From Roseofilum casamattae BLCC-M143 (GTDB lineage Bacteria > Cyanobacteriota > Cyanobacteriia > Cyanobacteriales > Desertifilaceae): a stretch of 64,000 nt of DNA. The stretch is taken from NCBI RefSeq assembly GCF_030068455.1, contig NZ_JAQOSQ010000016.1, forward strand, positions 25,632 to 89,631. The letters are read 5' to 3'. Of this stretch, positions 8,270 through 16,209 are shown one piece after another. Position 1 is the stretch's first letter, and every line of letters begins with the position of its first letter. The notes beneath the pieces are model-generated. The model had not been told where the DNA came from. It did no database searches and worked only from the letters and a program-made list of their open reading frames with translations. The translations under genes and the position numbers were made by a program.

Positions 8270-9868
8270 ATGGATATGTCAAAAGATGCTCGATTGGTCA
8301 CTCCGGAAATGGCAGAGATTTACCTAGCTCTGGGGGAAAAACTCGATGAAGCCGATCGCCACCGAGTGCCCAGCTTAGAAGAGGCTACCTTAGAAGAGAG
8401 CGATCGCCCGGCTCTGCTCCTGGAAGACCGCTCGGACTGGAAACAAGCCATCGACCTTTGGCGAGACGGACCCATGCCCTCGCAACATATCATCTTTATG
8501 TTCCATGAAATGTTGGATCTGTGGGAAACTCTCGAATCCCTGCACTGTCGCCAAAGTTTGCTGGAGTTGAATAACCTAGTCCTCGATGAAGACCAAATCC
8601 TGTGTCTGAGACGCTTATATCTCGAACCCAATCCCGAGGACATTAACTTAAAACAGTTGGGTAAACTGTGGCAACACTTCTTTCGCCAGTCAGAGACGAC
8701 TCAAGTGGGATCGCTGATGTCCTTGCTGCAAGAGATGGACTCGGAGACAGTGATGTCCTTAGAGCAAGTGCGCGATCGCCTCAAAGAGATTCAAGCCTCT
8801 GAAAGTGGTGGCAGTTGTACCGATTTTGAAGAAGAAGAGGGAGCCGAACAAGATACCGGAAAATTTACCTTTGATGAGGCTTTGTCAGAGATCGAACTCG
8901 ATCGCACCCAACCCATTGATTACCAAGCGGTTGGATTTCCTCTTGCCGCTTCAACCCCCAGCGCTGCTTCGGCAGTCTCGAGCACCCACTTTGAGGACAT
9001 GCCTACAGTTGTTCTCCCGATGCAACTGTTTAGCTTGGACTATGCTGGGATAACCGATAAAGGAATGCAGCGCGATCGCAATGAAGATTCGTTTTTAATC
9101 CATACCCAACTAGAGAGAATTGAAGATAAAACCGGTCGCACCCTTCATGCCAAAGGTCTCTACGTGCTTTGCGATGGCATGGGAGGTCATGATGGTGGCG
9201 AACAAGCGAGCGCCATTGGCGTCCAAACTTTAAAAGAGTATTTTCAAACTCATTGGTTCGATCTGCCCGATAGCGAGGGTCGTTTGCCTTCGGCTGAAAT
9301 CATCGAACAAGGAATATTATTAGCAAATCAAGCGATTTATGCAGTGAACCAATCCCAGAACCGCAGCGGTAATGCTCGCATGGGTACGACTCTGGTGTTG
9401 GTGTTGGTGCAAGACGTGCATGTGGCGATCGCTCATGTGGGCGATAGTCGGTTATATATGTTTAGTCGCAAACAAGGCTTAACTCTATTAACTCAAGACC
9501 ACGATGTGGCGCAACGAGAGATTAAGCGCGGACTGGAGCCGGATTTAGCCTTTGCCCGGCCGGATGCCTATCAGCTCACGCAAGCGTTGGGACCCCGTAA
9601 CGACGAGTTTGTCAAACCGGATATTTGCTGTTTTGAGTTGAATCAAGATAGTCTCTTGCTGCTCAGTTCCGATGGCTTGACGGATAACGATCTGGTGGAG
9701 GACTATGTGGGCAGTCATATCGAACCGTTGATGAGTTCTCGCGTTAATCTGGAGCGAGGAGCCAGCGATCTAATCGATCTGGCCAACGAGCATAACGGTC
9801 ATGACAATATTACGGTAGTACTGGTTCGGGCGAAGGTTCGACCTAACTTGGGAGGGTTGAGCCATTAA
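8270..9868 (+). CDS. PP2C-type serine/threonine phosphatase with long N-terminal extension
   Basis: The C-terminal domain (from about residue 254) is a metal-dependent PP2C phosphatase: GMQRDRNEDSF, VLCDGMGGHDGG, GTTLVLVL, HVGDSRLY, SSDGLTD and GHDNITVV provide the acidic metal ligands. The first ~230 residues are acidic, mostly helical in composition and have no obvious domain; they may be a targeting region. I use ATG 8270; a TTG at 8246 is also in frame. A kinase gene begins 50 bp downstream on the same strand, so this is a phosphatase-kinase pair that likely acts on shared targets. Confidence 0.92.
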   Translation: MDMSKDARLVTPEMAEIYLALGEKLDEADRHRVPSLEEATLEESDRPALLLEDRSDWKQAIDLWRDGPMPSQHIIFMFHEMLDLWETLESLHCRQSLLELNNLVLDEDQILCLRRLYLEPNPEDINLKQLGKLWQHFFRQSETTQVGSLMSLLQEMDSETVMSLEQVRDRLKEIQASESGGSCTDFEEEEGAEQDTGKFTFDEALSEIELDRTQPIDYQAVGFPLAASTPSAASAVSSTHFEDMPTVVLPMQLFSLDYAGITDKGMQRDRNEDSFLIHTQLERIEDKTGRTLHAKGLYVLCDGMGGHDGGEQASAIGVQTLKEYFQTHWFDLPDSEGRLPSAEIIEQGILLANQAIYAVNQSQNRSGNARMGTTLVLVLVQDVHVAIAHVGDSRLYMFSRKQGLTLLTQDHDVAQREIKRGLEPDLAFARPDAYQLTQALGPRNDEFVKPDICCFELNQDSLLLLSSDGLTDNDLVEDYVGSHIEPLMSSRVNLERGASDLIDLANEHNGHDNITVVLVRAKVRPNLGGLSH

Positions 9869-9918
9869 AATTGCGGTTTTGGTGCAGGAAGCAGAAGTAA
9901 TCGAGTGTAATTAGTGCA

Positions 9919-11163
9919 ATGATTGAAGGGACGATCGCTCTAGAGTTATTAGATCCCAATCCCTCGGCGGCGATCGCCCGGTGGCAATTTCCTCCAGAAG
10001 GGCTGGTTCGCATCGGACGGGCGAAGGATAATGAGGTGGTGCTTTCGGATGATTTGGTCTCGCGCCACCATGTGGAATTGTATCCGATCGAACGGGATGG
10101 GGCGATCGCCTGGCAACTGCAAAATCGCGGCAGTAACGGGACCCTGGTCAACTATCAACCGACAGGCCAAGCTTGGTTGGAGAATGGAGCTTTGGTACAG
10201 TTAGCGGCAGGAGGGCCGATTCTCAAGGTCTCGTTTCCTAATACGCGGAGTCTGCCCGAAACCTCGGAACCATTACCTGCATCGGGATGTACCCATGAGG
10301 GCAATCCACCAAATAATTTGTTTTGCGTCCATTGCGGTCAACCCTTGCATGTGGAAAAACACGTGGGTCAATACCAAGTGTTGCGCATCTTGGGGAAAGG
10401 AGGAATGGGGACGACCTATTTATCCTATAACCCCCATTTAGCTGACAGTCCGTCTCCCCTGGTAGTCTTGAAAGAGATGAACTCGGATATGGCACGCATT
10501 GCCAAAGCTAGGGAGCTATTTGACCGGGAAGCGCGGACGTTGAGAAGTTTGGAACATCCGGGGATTCCTCGATTTTACGATTCGTTTATTGAGAGTGGGA
10601 AAAAGTATTTGGCCATGGAGTTAATCCATGGGGAAGATTTAGAACGTTTGCTCTACAAACAAGGGCCCTTTCCACCGGAGAGAGCAGTGGATTGCATGAT
10701 GCAAACCTGCGGGATTTTGGATTATCTTCACAACCAGTCGCCGCCGATTATTCATCGAGATATTAAGCCGGCCAATCTGTTGTTGCGCCGTTTGGATGGT
10801 AAGATTTCGGCGATCGATTTTGGCGCGGTGAAAGAGATTGGAACTCCCGCTGGGACGCGGATTGGGGCGGAAGGCTATAGCGCGCCGGAGCAAGACCGGG
10901 GACAACCGCTAACGCAATCGGATTTATACGCGATCGGTCCAACTCTGGTGTTTTTACTGACGGGAGAGCAACCGTTGAAGTATTATCAGCGCCAGCAGAA
11001 TTTCTCGTTTCGGATGAATTTGGATGGGGTGGATGCGATCGCGCCTCCGATTCGAGAGGTGATTTTGCGCGTCACGGCTCCGAAACCCCGCGATCGGTTT
11101 CAAACGGCTTCGGAACTCTCGGAGGCTCTGGCAGCGGCTCTGAACGACCTCAGTGGGGATTAG
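9919..11163 (+). CDS. FHA-domain serine/threonine protein kinase
   Basis: Domain order: FHA (about 22-100; VRIGRAKDNEVVL, SRHHVEL, NGT), a short Cys-rich segment (FCVHCGQ, about 118-140) and a Hanks-type kinase (about 153-410). The kinase has GKGGMGTTY, ATP-binding Lys185 (VVLKEM), catalytic Asp281 (HRDIKPAN) and metal-binding Asp300 (DFGAV in place of DFG-L/T). No transmembrane segment is seen, so it is cytoplasmic. The FHA domain should bind phosphothreonine on itself or a partner. It follows the PP2C gene by 50 bp and its last 4 bp overlap the convergent histidine-kinase gene. Confidence 0.93.
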   Translation: MIEGTIALELLDPNPSAAIARWQFPPEGLVRIGRAKDNEVVLSDDLVSRHHVELYPIERDGAIAWQLQNRGSNGTLVNYQPTGQAWLENGALVQLAAGGPILKVSFPNTRSLPETSEPLPASGCTHEGNPPNNLFCVHCGQPLHVEKHVGQYQVLRILGKGGMGTTYLSYNPHLADSPSPLVVLKEMNSDMARIAKARELFDREARTLRSLEHPGIPRFYDSFIESGKKYLAMELIHGEDLERLLYKQGPFPPERAVDCMMQTCGILDYLHNQSPPIIHRDIKPANLLLRRLDGKISAIDFGAVKEIGTPAGTRIGAEGYSAPEQDRGQPLTQSDLYAIGPTLVFLLTGEQPLKYYQRQQNFSFRMNLDGVDAIAPPIREVILRVTAPKPRDRFQTASELSEALAAALNDLSGD

Positions 11164-13148
11164 GGATAATTAACAGATTTTAAGGGAATTTCGATCGCAA
11201 ATGTTGTGAGTCCTGGCTCGGAAGAGCAGGAGAGGATGCCCTTATGTTTTTCGGTAATAACTTGATAGCTAATTGCCAAACCAAGACCCGTTCCTTTGCC
11301 TACGGGTTTTGTCGTAAAAAACGGATCGAATAATCGCCGTTGTGCGGCAGGATTAATTCCCAATCCATTATCAGAAATCTGAATAATAATCGAATCTCTT
11401 TTTTGACGTGTCTCGATAGTAATTGCACTCGGATTTGCTTCCATTTGAGCAAAGGTACGCTCGCGATCGCGCTCTTCTAAAGCATCAATCGCATTACTCA
11501 AAATATTCATAAAGACCTGATTGAGCTGTCCTGCATAACATTCAATTTTTGGCAGATTGCCATAATGTTTCGTAACTTTAATTGCCGGTCGCCAATCGTT
11601 AGATCGCAGGCGAGTTTGCAAAATAGTGAGGGTGCTATCGATACCTTCATGTAAATTTACTTCTTTGGTTTCCGATTCATCCAAACGGGAAAAAATGCGC
11701 AAGGATTTAACAATTTCACTAATACGCTCGGTCCCCATATGCATCGATTGGAATAATTGAGTAGCATCATCTTTAATAAATTCCAGCTCGATATCTTCAG
11801 CCATATCGGAAATTTCAGAGTCGGTTTGTGGATAATATGATTGATAAAGTTTGAGTAAATCAACTACATCTTCAAAATATTTTTGAGCGTGGATTAAGTT
11901 ACCGTGAATAAAATTAACTGGATTGTTAATCTCATGGGCAATTCCAGCGACCAATTGACCCAAACTTGCCATTTTTTCCGTTTGAACTAATTGAGCTTGA
12001 TTCCGATATAAGTCTTCCATGCTATTTTGCAGTCCTTTGACTTGGCGATCGCTCTGTTGATGATTCAGCTTGGCTTGTACAAAAAATACCGAACCTATGG
12101 TTGTTAATCCCATTAATGCGGCAAACAACAATAGCAGTTGATTTCGGGTTTCTCGAGAGTAAGATTGCAGAATATCAGTGGGAACATGAGTCACTAATTT
12201 CCACTGATAGGTATCTCGTTTATGCCATTTTTGCAACGGATAAATTGTTGTAAATGTATATAAACCTTCTGCGGTTTGAAACTGTCCGCGTTCTGCCTGA
12301 TTAATCTGCGCCCAGGTTTGCGGAAGTGTTTTAGCTAAAGTGAGATTGCGACGCTCGTCTTCATACATAAACCCCCACTCATCTTCCGGTTGAGTACTTT
12401 TGAGCCAATAGCCTCTATCGTTGAGCAACCACATGCTTTCGGAATAGGAGAGATGGGTCGATAGCTCTTGTAAAAAGCGATCGGCTAAATAATTCACCAC
12501 AACCATTCCGCGCATTGTCGCACTAGAGTCGAAGACTGGCGTACTAAAGCGAATTGTAGGCTTTAAGGGTTGTTCGATTTGACCGAACTCAACATTGAGA
12601 TCTAAAGGAGAGATGAAAATTTCGCCCTCACTCAAGTTGAGAGTCGCGTGAAACCAATAGCGATGAGATTTATTTTGTAATTTATTGCCCGAAATAATCG
12701 TCGGTTGACCGCGATTTAAATTCACGCGTACTTGTTCTTTCCCTTGTAAATTTAAAGCACGGATCTGATCGTAAACTTGTTTTTCGCGCGCGAAAATTAA
12801 ATATTCTTGAGCTAAAGCTCCTTGAAACTGTTCGACGATCGGACGATCGCTTTGCGGATCGAGGATCGGTTGTAGCTCTCCTTGTTGTGACAAAATCAGT
12901 AAATCCGCCCGAACTTCTCTAAAGTGCTCGGACAATCGCTCGCTTTTTTCAGCGATAAGTTCGCGCTCGATTTCAGTAATTTCCCTGTAGATTAAACTGG
13001 TTTGGATCTGATATAATGCGCCCAATCCAAATGCAATGGCAGATGCTGTTGGCAAAAAAATACTCAAAAACAGCTTGATTCCCAGGCTGAGTACATGACT
13101 GCTGGATATCGTCTCAGCCTCTACAGGAGATCGCAGTGGTTTAACCAT
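11160..13148 (-). CDS. Membrane sensor histidine kinase (CACHE-like sensor)
   Basis: A 662-residue kinase: membrane helix (about 24-50), large extracytoplasmic region (about 51-335) of the kind seen in double-CACHE sensors, second helix (about 336-357), coiled coil, HisKA with phospho-acceptor His405 ([10 protein letters not shown]), and HATPase with N box (NILSNAIDAL), DNGLGI and [15 protein letters not shown]. No HAMP or receiver domain is evident. The upstream RHH/coiled-coil gene ends 2 bp before this start, so they are translated from one message. The transmitter closely resembles that of the kinase at 51968-53317. The ligand and response regulator are unknown. Confidence 0.92.
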   Translation of the reverse strand: MVKPLRSPVEAETISSSHVLSLGIKLFLSIFLPTASAIAFGLGALYQIQTSLIYREITEIERELIAEKSERLSEHFREVRADLLILSQQGELQPILDPQSDRPIVEQFQGALAQEYLIFAREKQVYDQIRALNLQGKEQVRVNLNRGQPTIISGNKLQNKSHRYWFHATLNLSEGEIFISPLDLNVEFGQIEQPLKPTIRFSTPVFDSSATMRGMVVVNYLADRFLQELSTHLSYSESMWLLNDRGYWLKSTQPEDEWGFMYEDERRNLTLAKTLPQTWAQINQAERGQFQTAEGLYTFTTIYPLQKWHKRDTYQWKLVTHVPTDILQSYSRETRNQLLLLFAALMGLTTIGSVFFVQAKLNHQQSDRQVKGLQNSMEDLYRNQAQLVQTEKMASLGQLVAGIAHEINNPVNFIHGNLIHAQKYFEDVVDLLKLYQSYYPQTDSEISDMAEDIELEFIKDDATQLFQSMHMGTERISEIVKSLRIFSRLDESETKEVNLHEGIDSTLTILQTRLRSNDWRPAIKVTKHYGNLPKIECYAGQLNQVFMNILSNAIDALEERDRERTFAQMEANPSAITIETRQKRDSIIIQISDNGLGINPAAQRRLFDPFFTTKPVGKGTGLGLAISYQVITEKHKGILSCSSEPGLTTFAIEIPLKSVNYP

Positions 13149-13150
13149 AG

Positions 13151-13705
13151 TTAGAGTAATCCCAATTCTTGAGATAATTTGAAGAGTAAATCTTCAGTCG
13201 GACTATCGATCAATTCTGCATCTAGGATATCAAATTCTTCCGGGTCTTCCGATCGCGGTGCGGGAGTCGATCGGGTTGGCTTTGGAGGTTGGCTCGGATG
13301 TCCTTCATGAGGCTGGGATTCACCACTACGGGCTTGCACCGTGTGAATGGTATCCGAAAGCTGTTGGCGAAATTGCTGCTCTCTCTCCCGTGCTTGGGTC
13401 AATGCCTGTTGGCGATCGCTATTAACCGCTAAAATACGATCGCAGCGTTCGGTTAATTGGGCAATCTGCGATCGCAACCCCTCCAAATCGTCCAACTGCT
13501 CTTGCAGTTCGCCAAACCGCTTCTCCAACTCCAACAAGCGATCGTCAAAATCTTCCGTCAGGCGATCGGAGTGAAAAAACTGCGCCAGAATATCATTCAC
13601 AGCCCGACTGTAATGGGAAGTTCCCTCGCGCTGTCGGTACTCATCTAGAGCGTCTTCATTCTCCGCCGTCAAATAAACTGTAATCTGCTTCTTTCGCGCC
13701 TTCAT
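13151..13705 (-). CDS. Ribbon-helix-helix-like coiled-coil protein
   Basis: The first ~45 residues (KKQITVYLT followed by a helix with SRAVNDILAQFF) look like a ribbon-helix-helix DNA-binding or dimerisation fold. Residues about 50-120 form a long Leu/Gln/Glu-rich coiled coil, followed by a Pro/Ser-rich linker and an acidic tail (DAELIDSPTEDLL). The gene ends 2 bp before the sensor kinase start. I do not recognise a named family. A DNA-binding protein or a scaffold that works with the kinase are both possible; the tight spacing is the only functional hint. Confidence 0.7.
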   Translation of the reverse strand: MKARKKQITVYLTAENEDALDEYRQREGTSHYSRAVNDILAQFFHSDRLTEDFDDRLLELEKRFGELQEQLDDLEGLRSQIAQLTERCDRILAVNSDRQQALTQAREREQQFRQQLSDTIHTVQARSGESQPHEGHPSQPPKPTRSTPAPRSEDPEEFDILDAELIDSPTEDLLFKLSQELGLL

Positions 13706-13759
13706 TATCCATATAGAATTAGAAAGATATAACCAACCATACCTCTAAGACAAAGGCCT

Positions 13760-14944
13760 ATGACCAGGATTGAGACCAAAACTGACCCAATGGTCATCAA
13801 CATGGGGCCGCACCATCCCTCCATGCATGGAGTTTTGCGGTTAATCGTCACCCTCGACGGCGAAGACGTAATCGACTGCGAACCGGTTATCGGTTATCTC
13901 CATCGAGGTATGGAGAAAATTGCCGAAAGCCGTACGAACATTATGTTTATTCCCTATGTCAGTCGTTGGGACTACGCCGCAGGGATGTTTAACGAAGCCA
14001 TTACCGTCAACGCGCCGGAGCAACTGGCCGGGATTGAAGTTCCCAAACGCGCCAGCTACATCCGCGTCATTATGCTCGAACTCAACCGAATTGCCAACCA
14101 CCTCCTCTGGTTAGGACCTTTCCTCGCCGATGTCGGCGCGCAAACTCCCTTCTTCTACATCTTCCGCGAACGAGAACTGATTTATGACCTGTGGGAAGCT
14201 GCCACCGGACAGCGCCTCATTAATAATAACTATTTTCGCATGGGCGGAGTCGCTGCCGACTTACCTTACGGTTGGGTCGATAAATGTCTCGACTTTTGCG
14301 ACTACTTCGACCCCAAAGTCGATGAATACGAAAAACTGATTACCAACAACCCCATTTTCCGCCGTCGGATTGAAGGTATCGGTACTATCTCTCGCAAAGA
14401 CGCCATCAACTGGGGACTTTCCGGCCCCATGTTGCGCGGTTCTGGGGTGAAGTGGGATCTGCGCAAAGTAGACCATTACGAATGCTACGATGACTTCGAC
14501 TGGGACGTGCAATGGGAAACCGCCGGAGACTGTTTCGCTCGCTACCTGGTGCGCATTCGGGAAATGCGAGAGTCGGTTAAAATCATTCGCCAAGCCGTGC
14601 AAGGACTTCCCGGCGGCCCTTACGAAAACCTGGAAGCCAAACGGATGGCAGGAGGGCCCAAGTCCGAGTGGAATAGCTTTGACTACCAGTTCTTGGGTAA
14701 AAAGCTCGCTCCCACCTTTAAAATCCCCGAAGGAGAGCATTACGTGCGTCTGGAGTCGGGTAAGGGAGAATTAGGCGTCTTCATCAAAGGATCGAACAAT
14801 ATCTTCCCTTGGCGGTTCAAGATCCGAGCGGCTGATTTTAATAATTTGCAAATTCTGCCTAATTTGCTTCGGGGAATGAAAGTCGCCGATATTATGGCCA
14901 TTCTCGGTAGTATCGACATCATTATGGGGTCAGTAGACCGCTAG
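13760..14944 (+). CDS. ndhH: NAD(P)H-quinone oxidoreductase subunit H (NdhH)
   Basis: The 49-kDa-type subunit of the peripheral arm of cyanobacterial NDH-1, which passes electrons to plastoquinone in respiration and photosystem I cyclic flow. [14 protein letters not shown] near the N-terminus, the GYLHRGMEK block and the C-terminal [12 protein letters not shown] are characteristic, and 394 aa is the usual length. It stands apart from other ndh genes here, which is normal for ndhH in cyanobacteria. The divergent RHH/kinase operon starts 55 bp upstream, so the two promoters share a short gap. Confidence 0.97.
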   Translation: MTRIETKTDPMVINMGPHHPSMHGVLRLIVTLDGEDVIDCEPVIGYLHRGMEKIAESRTNIMFIPYVSRWDYAAGMFNEAITVNAPEQLAGIEVPKRASYIRVIMLELNRIANHLLWLGPFLADVGAQTPFFYIFRERELIYDLWEAATGQRLINNNYFRMGGVAADLPYGWVDKCLDFCDYFDPKVDEYEKLITNNPIFRRRIEGIGTISRKDAINWGLSGPMLRGSGVKWDLRKVDHYECYDDFDWDVQWETAGDCFARYLVRIREMRESVKIIRQAVQGLPGGPYENLEAKRMAGGPKSEWNSFDYQFLGKKLAPTFKIPEGEHYVRLESGKGELGVFIKGSNNIFPWRFKIRAADFNNLQILPNLLRGMKVADIMAILGSIDIIMGSVDR

Positions 14945-14960
14945 TTTATGTCATTAAATG

Positions 14961-14985
14961 GTAAGGTGGGCAACCCTCACCTTAC
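14961..14985 (+). terminator. Hairpin between convergent ndhH and LysR genes
   Basis: GTAAGGTG (14961-14968) and CACCTTAC (14978-14985) form an 8-bp stem with a 9-nt loop, 17 bp after the ndhH stop. There is no long T-run. The stem resembles the GTAGGGTGGGCAA...CACC repeat near 47453. Confidence 0.5.
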
Positions 14986-15009
14986 TTGATGTAACATTTC
15001 GTTCCGACT

Positions 15010-15972
15010 TCAGGCGCCGCTGGCGATCGCCCCATTGCTGGCAAATTGGGCCGGGATATATTCCAGAACTAGAGAGCAAAAGTTCCGAATCGGAGGCAGT
15101 TGCAGCCGGTCTCTGGTGGTCACTAACACTACCTGGCGAGTTAAATGCTTGCCTCCGTCAGCTGCCGTCGGTTGCAGAGCGCGATAGGTAACGTTGGAGT
15201 CTTCGCAAGCCAGTTGGATTGCCGATTGCGGTAAAATACCCAGCCATTCTCCTTGAGCGATCGCCCCCCGAAACCCATTTAAGCTATTTAATTCTAGAAC
15301 TACTCGATATTGCAAATCTTGCTTGCTGAATTGCTCGTTCACCAGTCGTTGCATTCCGTAGCCATCTTTGAAGACCACTTGTGGATATTGAGCGATCGCT
15401 TGCCAAGACACTCGCTCTTCTTGCGCTAGGGGATGATCGCTGGCCATAAGGACTTGAATCGGTTCTTCAAAGAGGAAATCGATCGCTAGCTCGGCGCTGC
15501 TATTCAAGAAACGATTGTGCATAATAATCGCCACATCCACCAATCCATCTTTCAGAACTTTCAAAGCGCGATCGCTACCTAAAGCCGTGACGCGCAGTTG
15601 CACCTCAGGATAAGAACCGCAAAAGCGTTGCAACACCAGAGGCAGTCCATAACCGCATAGAGAAGGAATCGAAGCAACGCATAATTCTTGTTGCTTTCCA
15701 GCTAATAATTCTGAGATTTCTTTCCGGGCACTTTCCCATTCTTGGCAAATGCGACGAGCGCGAGGGAGTAAGATTTCTCCGCCTACCGTGAGTTTGGCGA
15801 TCGAGGAACGATGAAACAAGGAGATACCCAAATCTCCCTCTAATCCTTGAATCTGCCGACTAATTGTGGATTGAGTAACGCCGCACTCCCGTGCTGCCTG
15901 TTGAAAATTTCCAGTCCTAGCAACAGATAAGAAGGCTTGTAATTGCTCTAAACGCATCGGCAACCAGCCCAT
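15010..15972 (-). CDS. LysR-family transcriptional regulator (NtcB-like)
   Basis: N-terminal helix-turn-helix (about 1-65; MRLEQLQAFLSVARTGNFQ, TQSTISRQIQ) and a C-terminal effector-binding domain make this a LysR-type regulator of 320 aa. The N-terminus resembles the cyanobacterial nitrate-assimilation regulator NtcB as I recall it, but no nitrogen genes are near, so I do not assign the name. ATG 15972 has an AGAGAGAGA run upstream; ATG 15957 (MRLEQ) matches the usual family start. The gene is divergent from the flavin monooxygenase, and an apparent LysR box lies between them. Confidence 0.9.
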   Translation of the reverse strand: MGWLPMRLEQLQAFLSVARTGNFQQAARECGVTQSTISRQIQGLEGDLGISLFHRSSIAKLTVGGEILLPRARRICQEWESARKEISELLAGKQQELCVASIPSLCGYGLPLVLQRFCGSYPEVQLRVTALGSDRALKVLKDGLVDVAIIMHNRFLNSSAELAIDFLFEEPIQVLMASDHPLAQEERVSWQAIAQYPQVVFKDGYGMQRLVNEQFSKQDLQYRVVLELNSLNGFRGAIAQGEWLGILPQSAIQLACEDSNVTYRALQPTAADGGKHLTRQVVLVTTRDRLQLPPIRNFCSLVLEYIPAQFASNGAIASGA

Positions 15973-16118
15973 TCTCTCTCTAAGTAATAGCGAAGACCTT
16001 AGCGAACCTCAATCCAGAATTTTGTATTTAAGACTACCAAAACCATGACAAACCGGTATTGCCGTTTGCGATCGCGATACAACTCATTTTTTTGCGAACA
16101 TTTAGAATCATGCTTGCC

Positions 16119-16148
16119 TTGACAACAAAAGAGAAAATTGATTATAAG
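16119..16148 (+). promoter_or_regulatory. Sigma-70-type promoter of the flavin monooxygenase gene
   Basis: A perfect -35 TTGACA (16119-16124) and a -10 TATAAG (16143-16148) are separated by 18 bp, about 60 bp upstream of the GTG start of the monooxygenase. Confidence 0.65.
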
Positions 16149-16163
16149 TTAAGCAAAGCTTAA
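16149..16163. promoter_or_regulatory. Candidate LysR-type operator, TTAAGC-AAA-GCTTAA
   Basis: TTAAGC (16149-16154) and GCTTAA (16158-16163) are perfect inverted arms around AAA. The inner bases T16150 and A16162 give the T-N11-A spacing typical of LysR boxes. The site abuts the -10 box and overlaps the expected transcription start of the monooxygenase, in the gap shared with the divergent LysR gene. Confidence 0.55.
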
Positions 16164-16209
16164 TAATTCAGTATCTGAAAACTCGTGAACTTGTTAGTAG
16201 GTAGATAAA

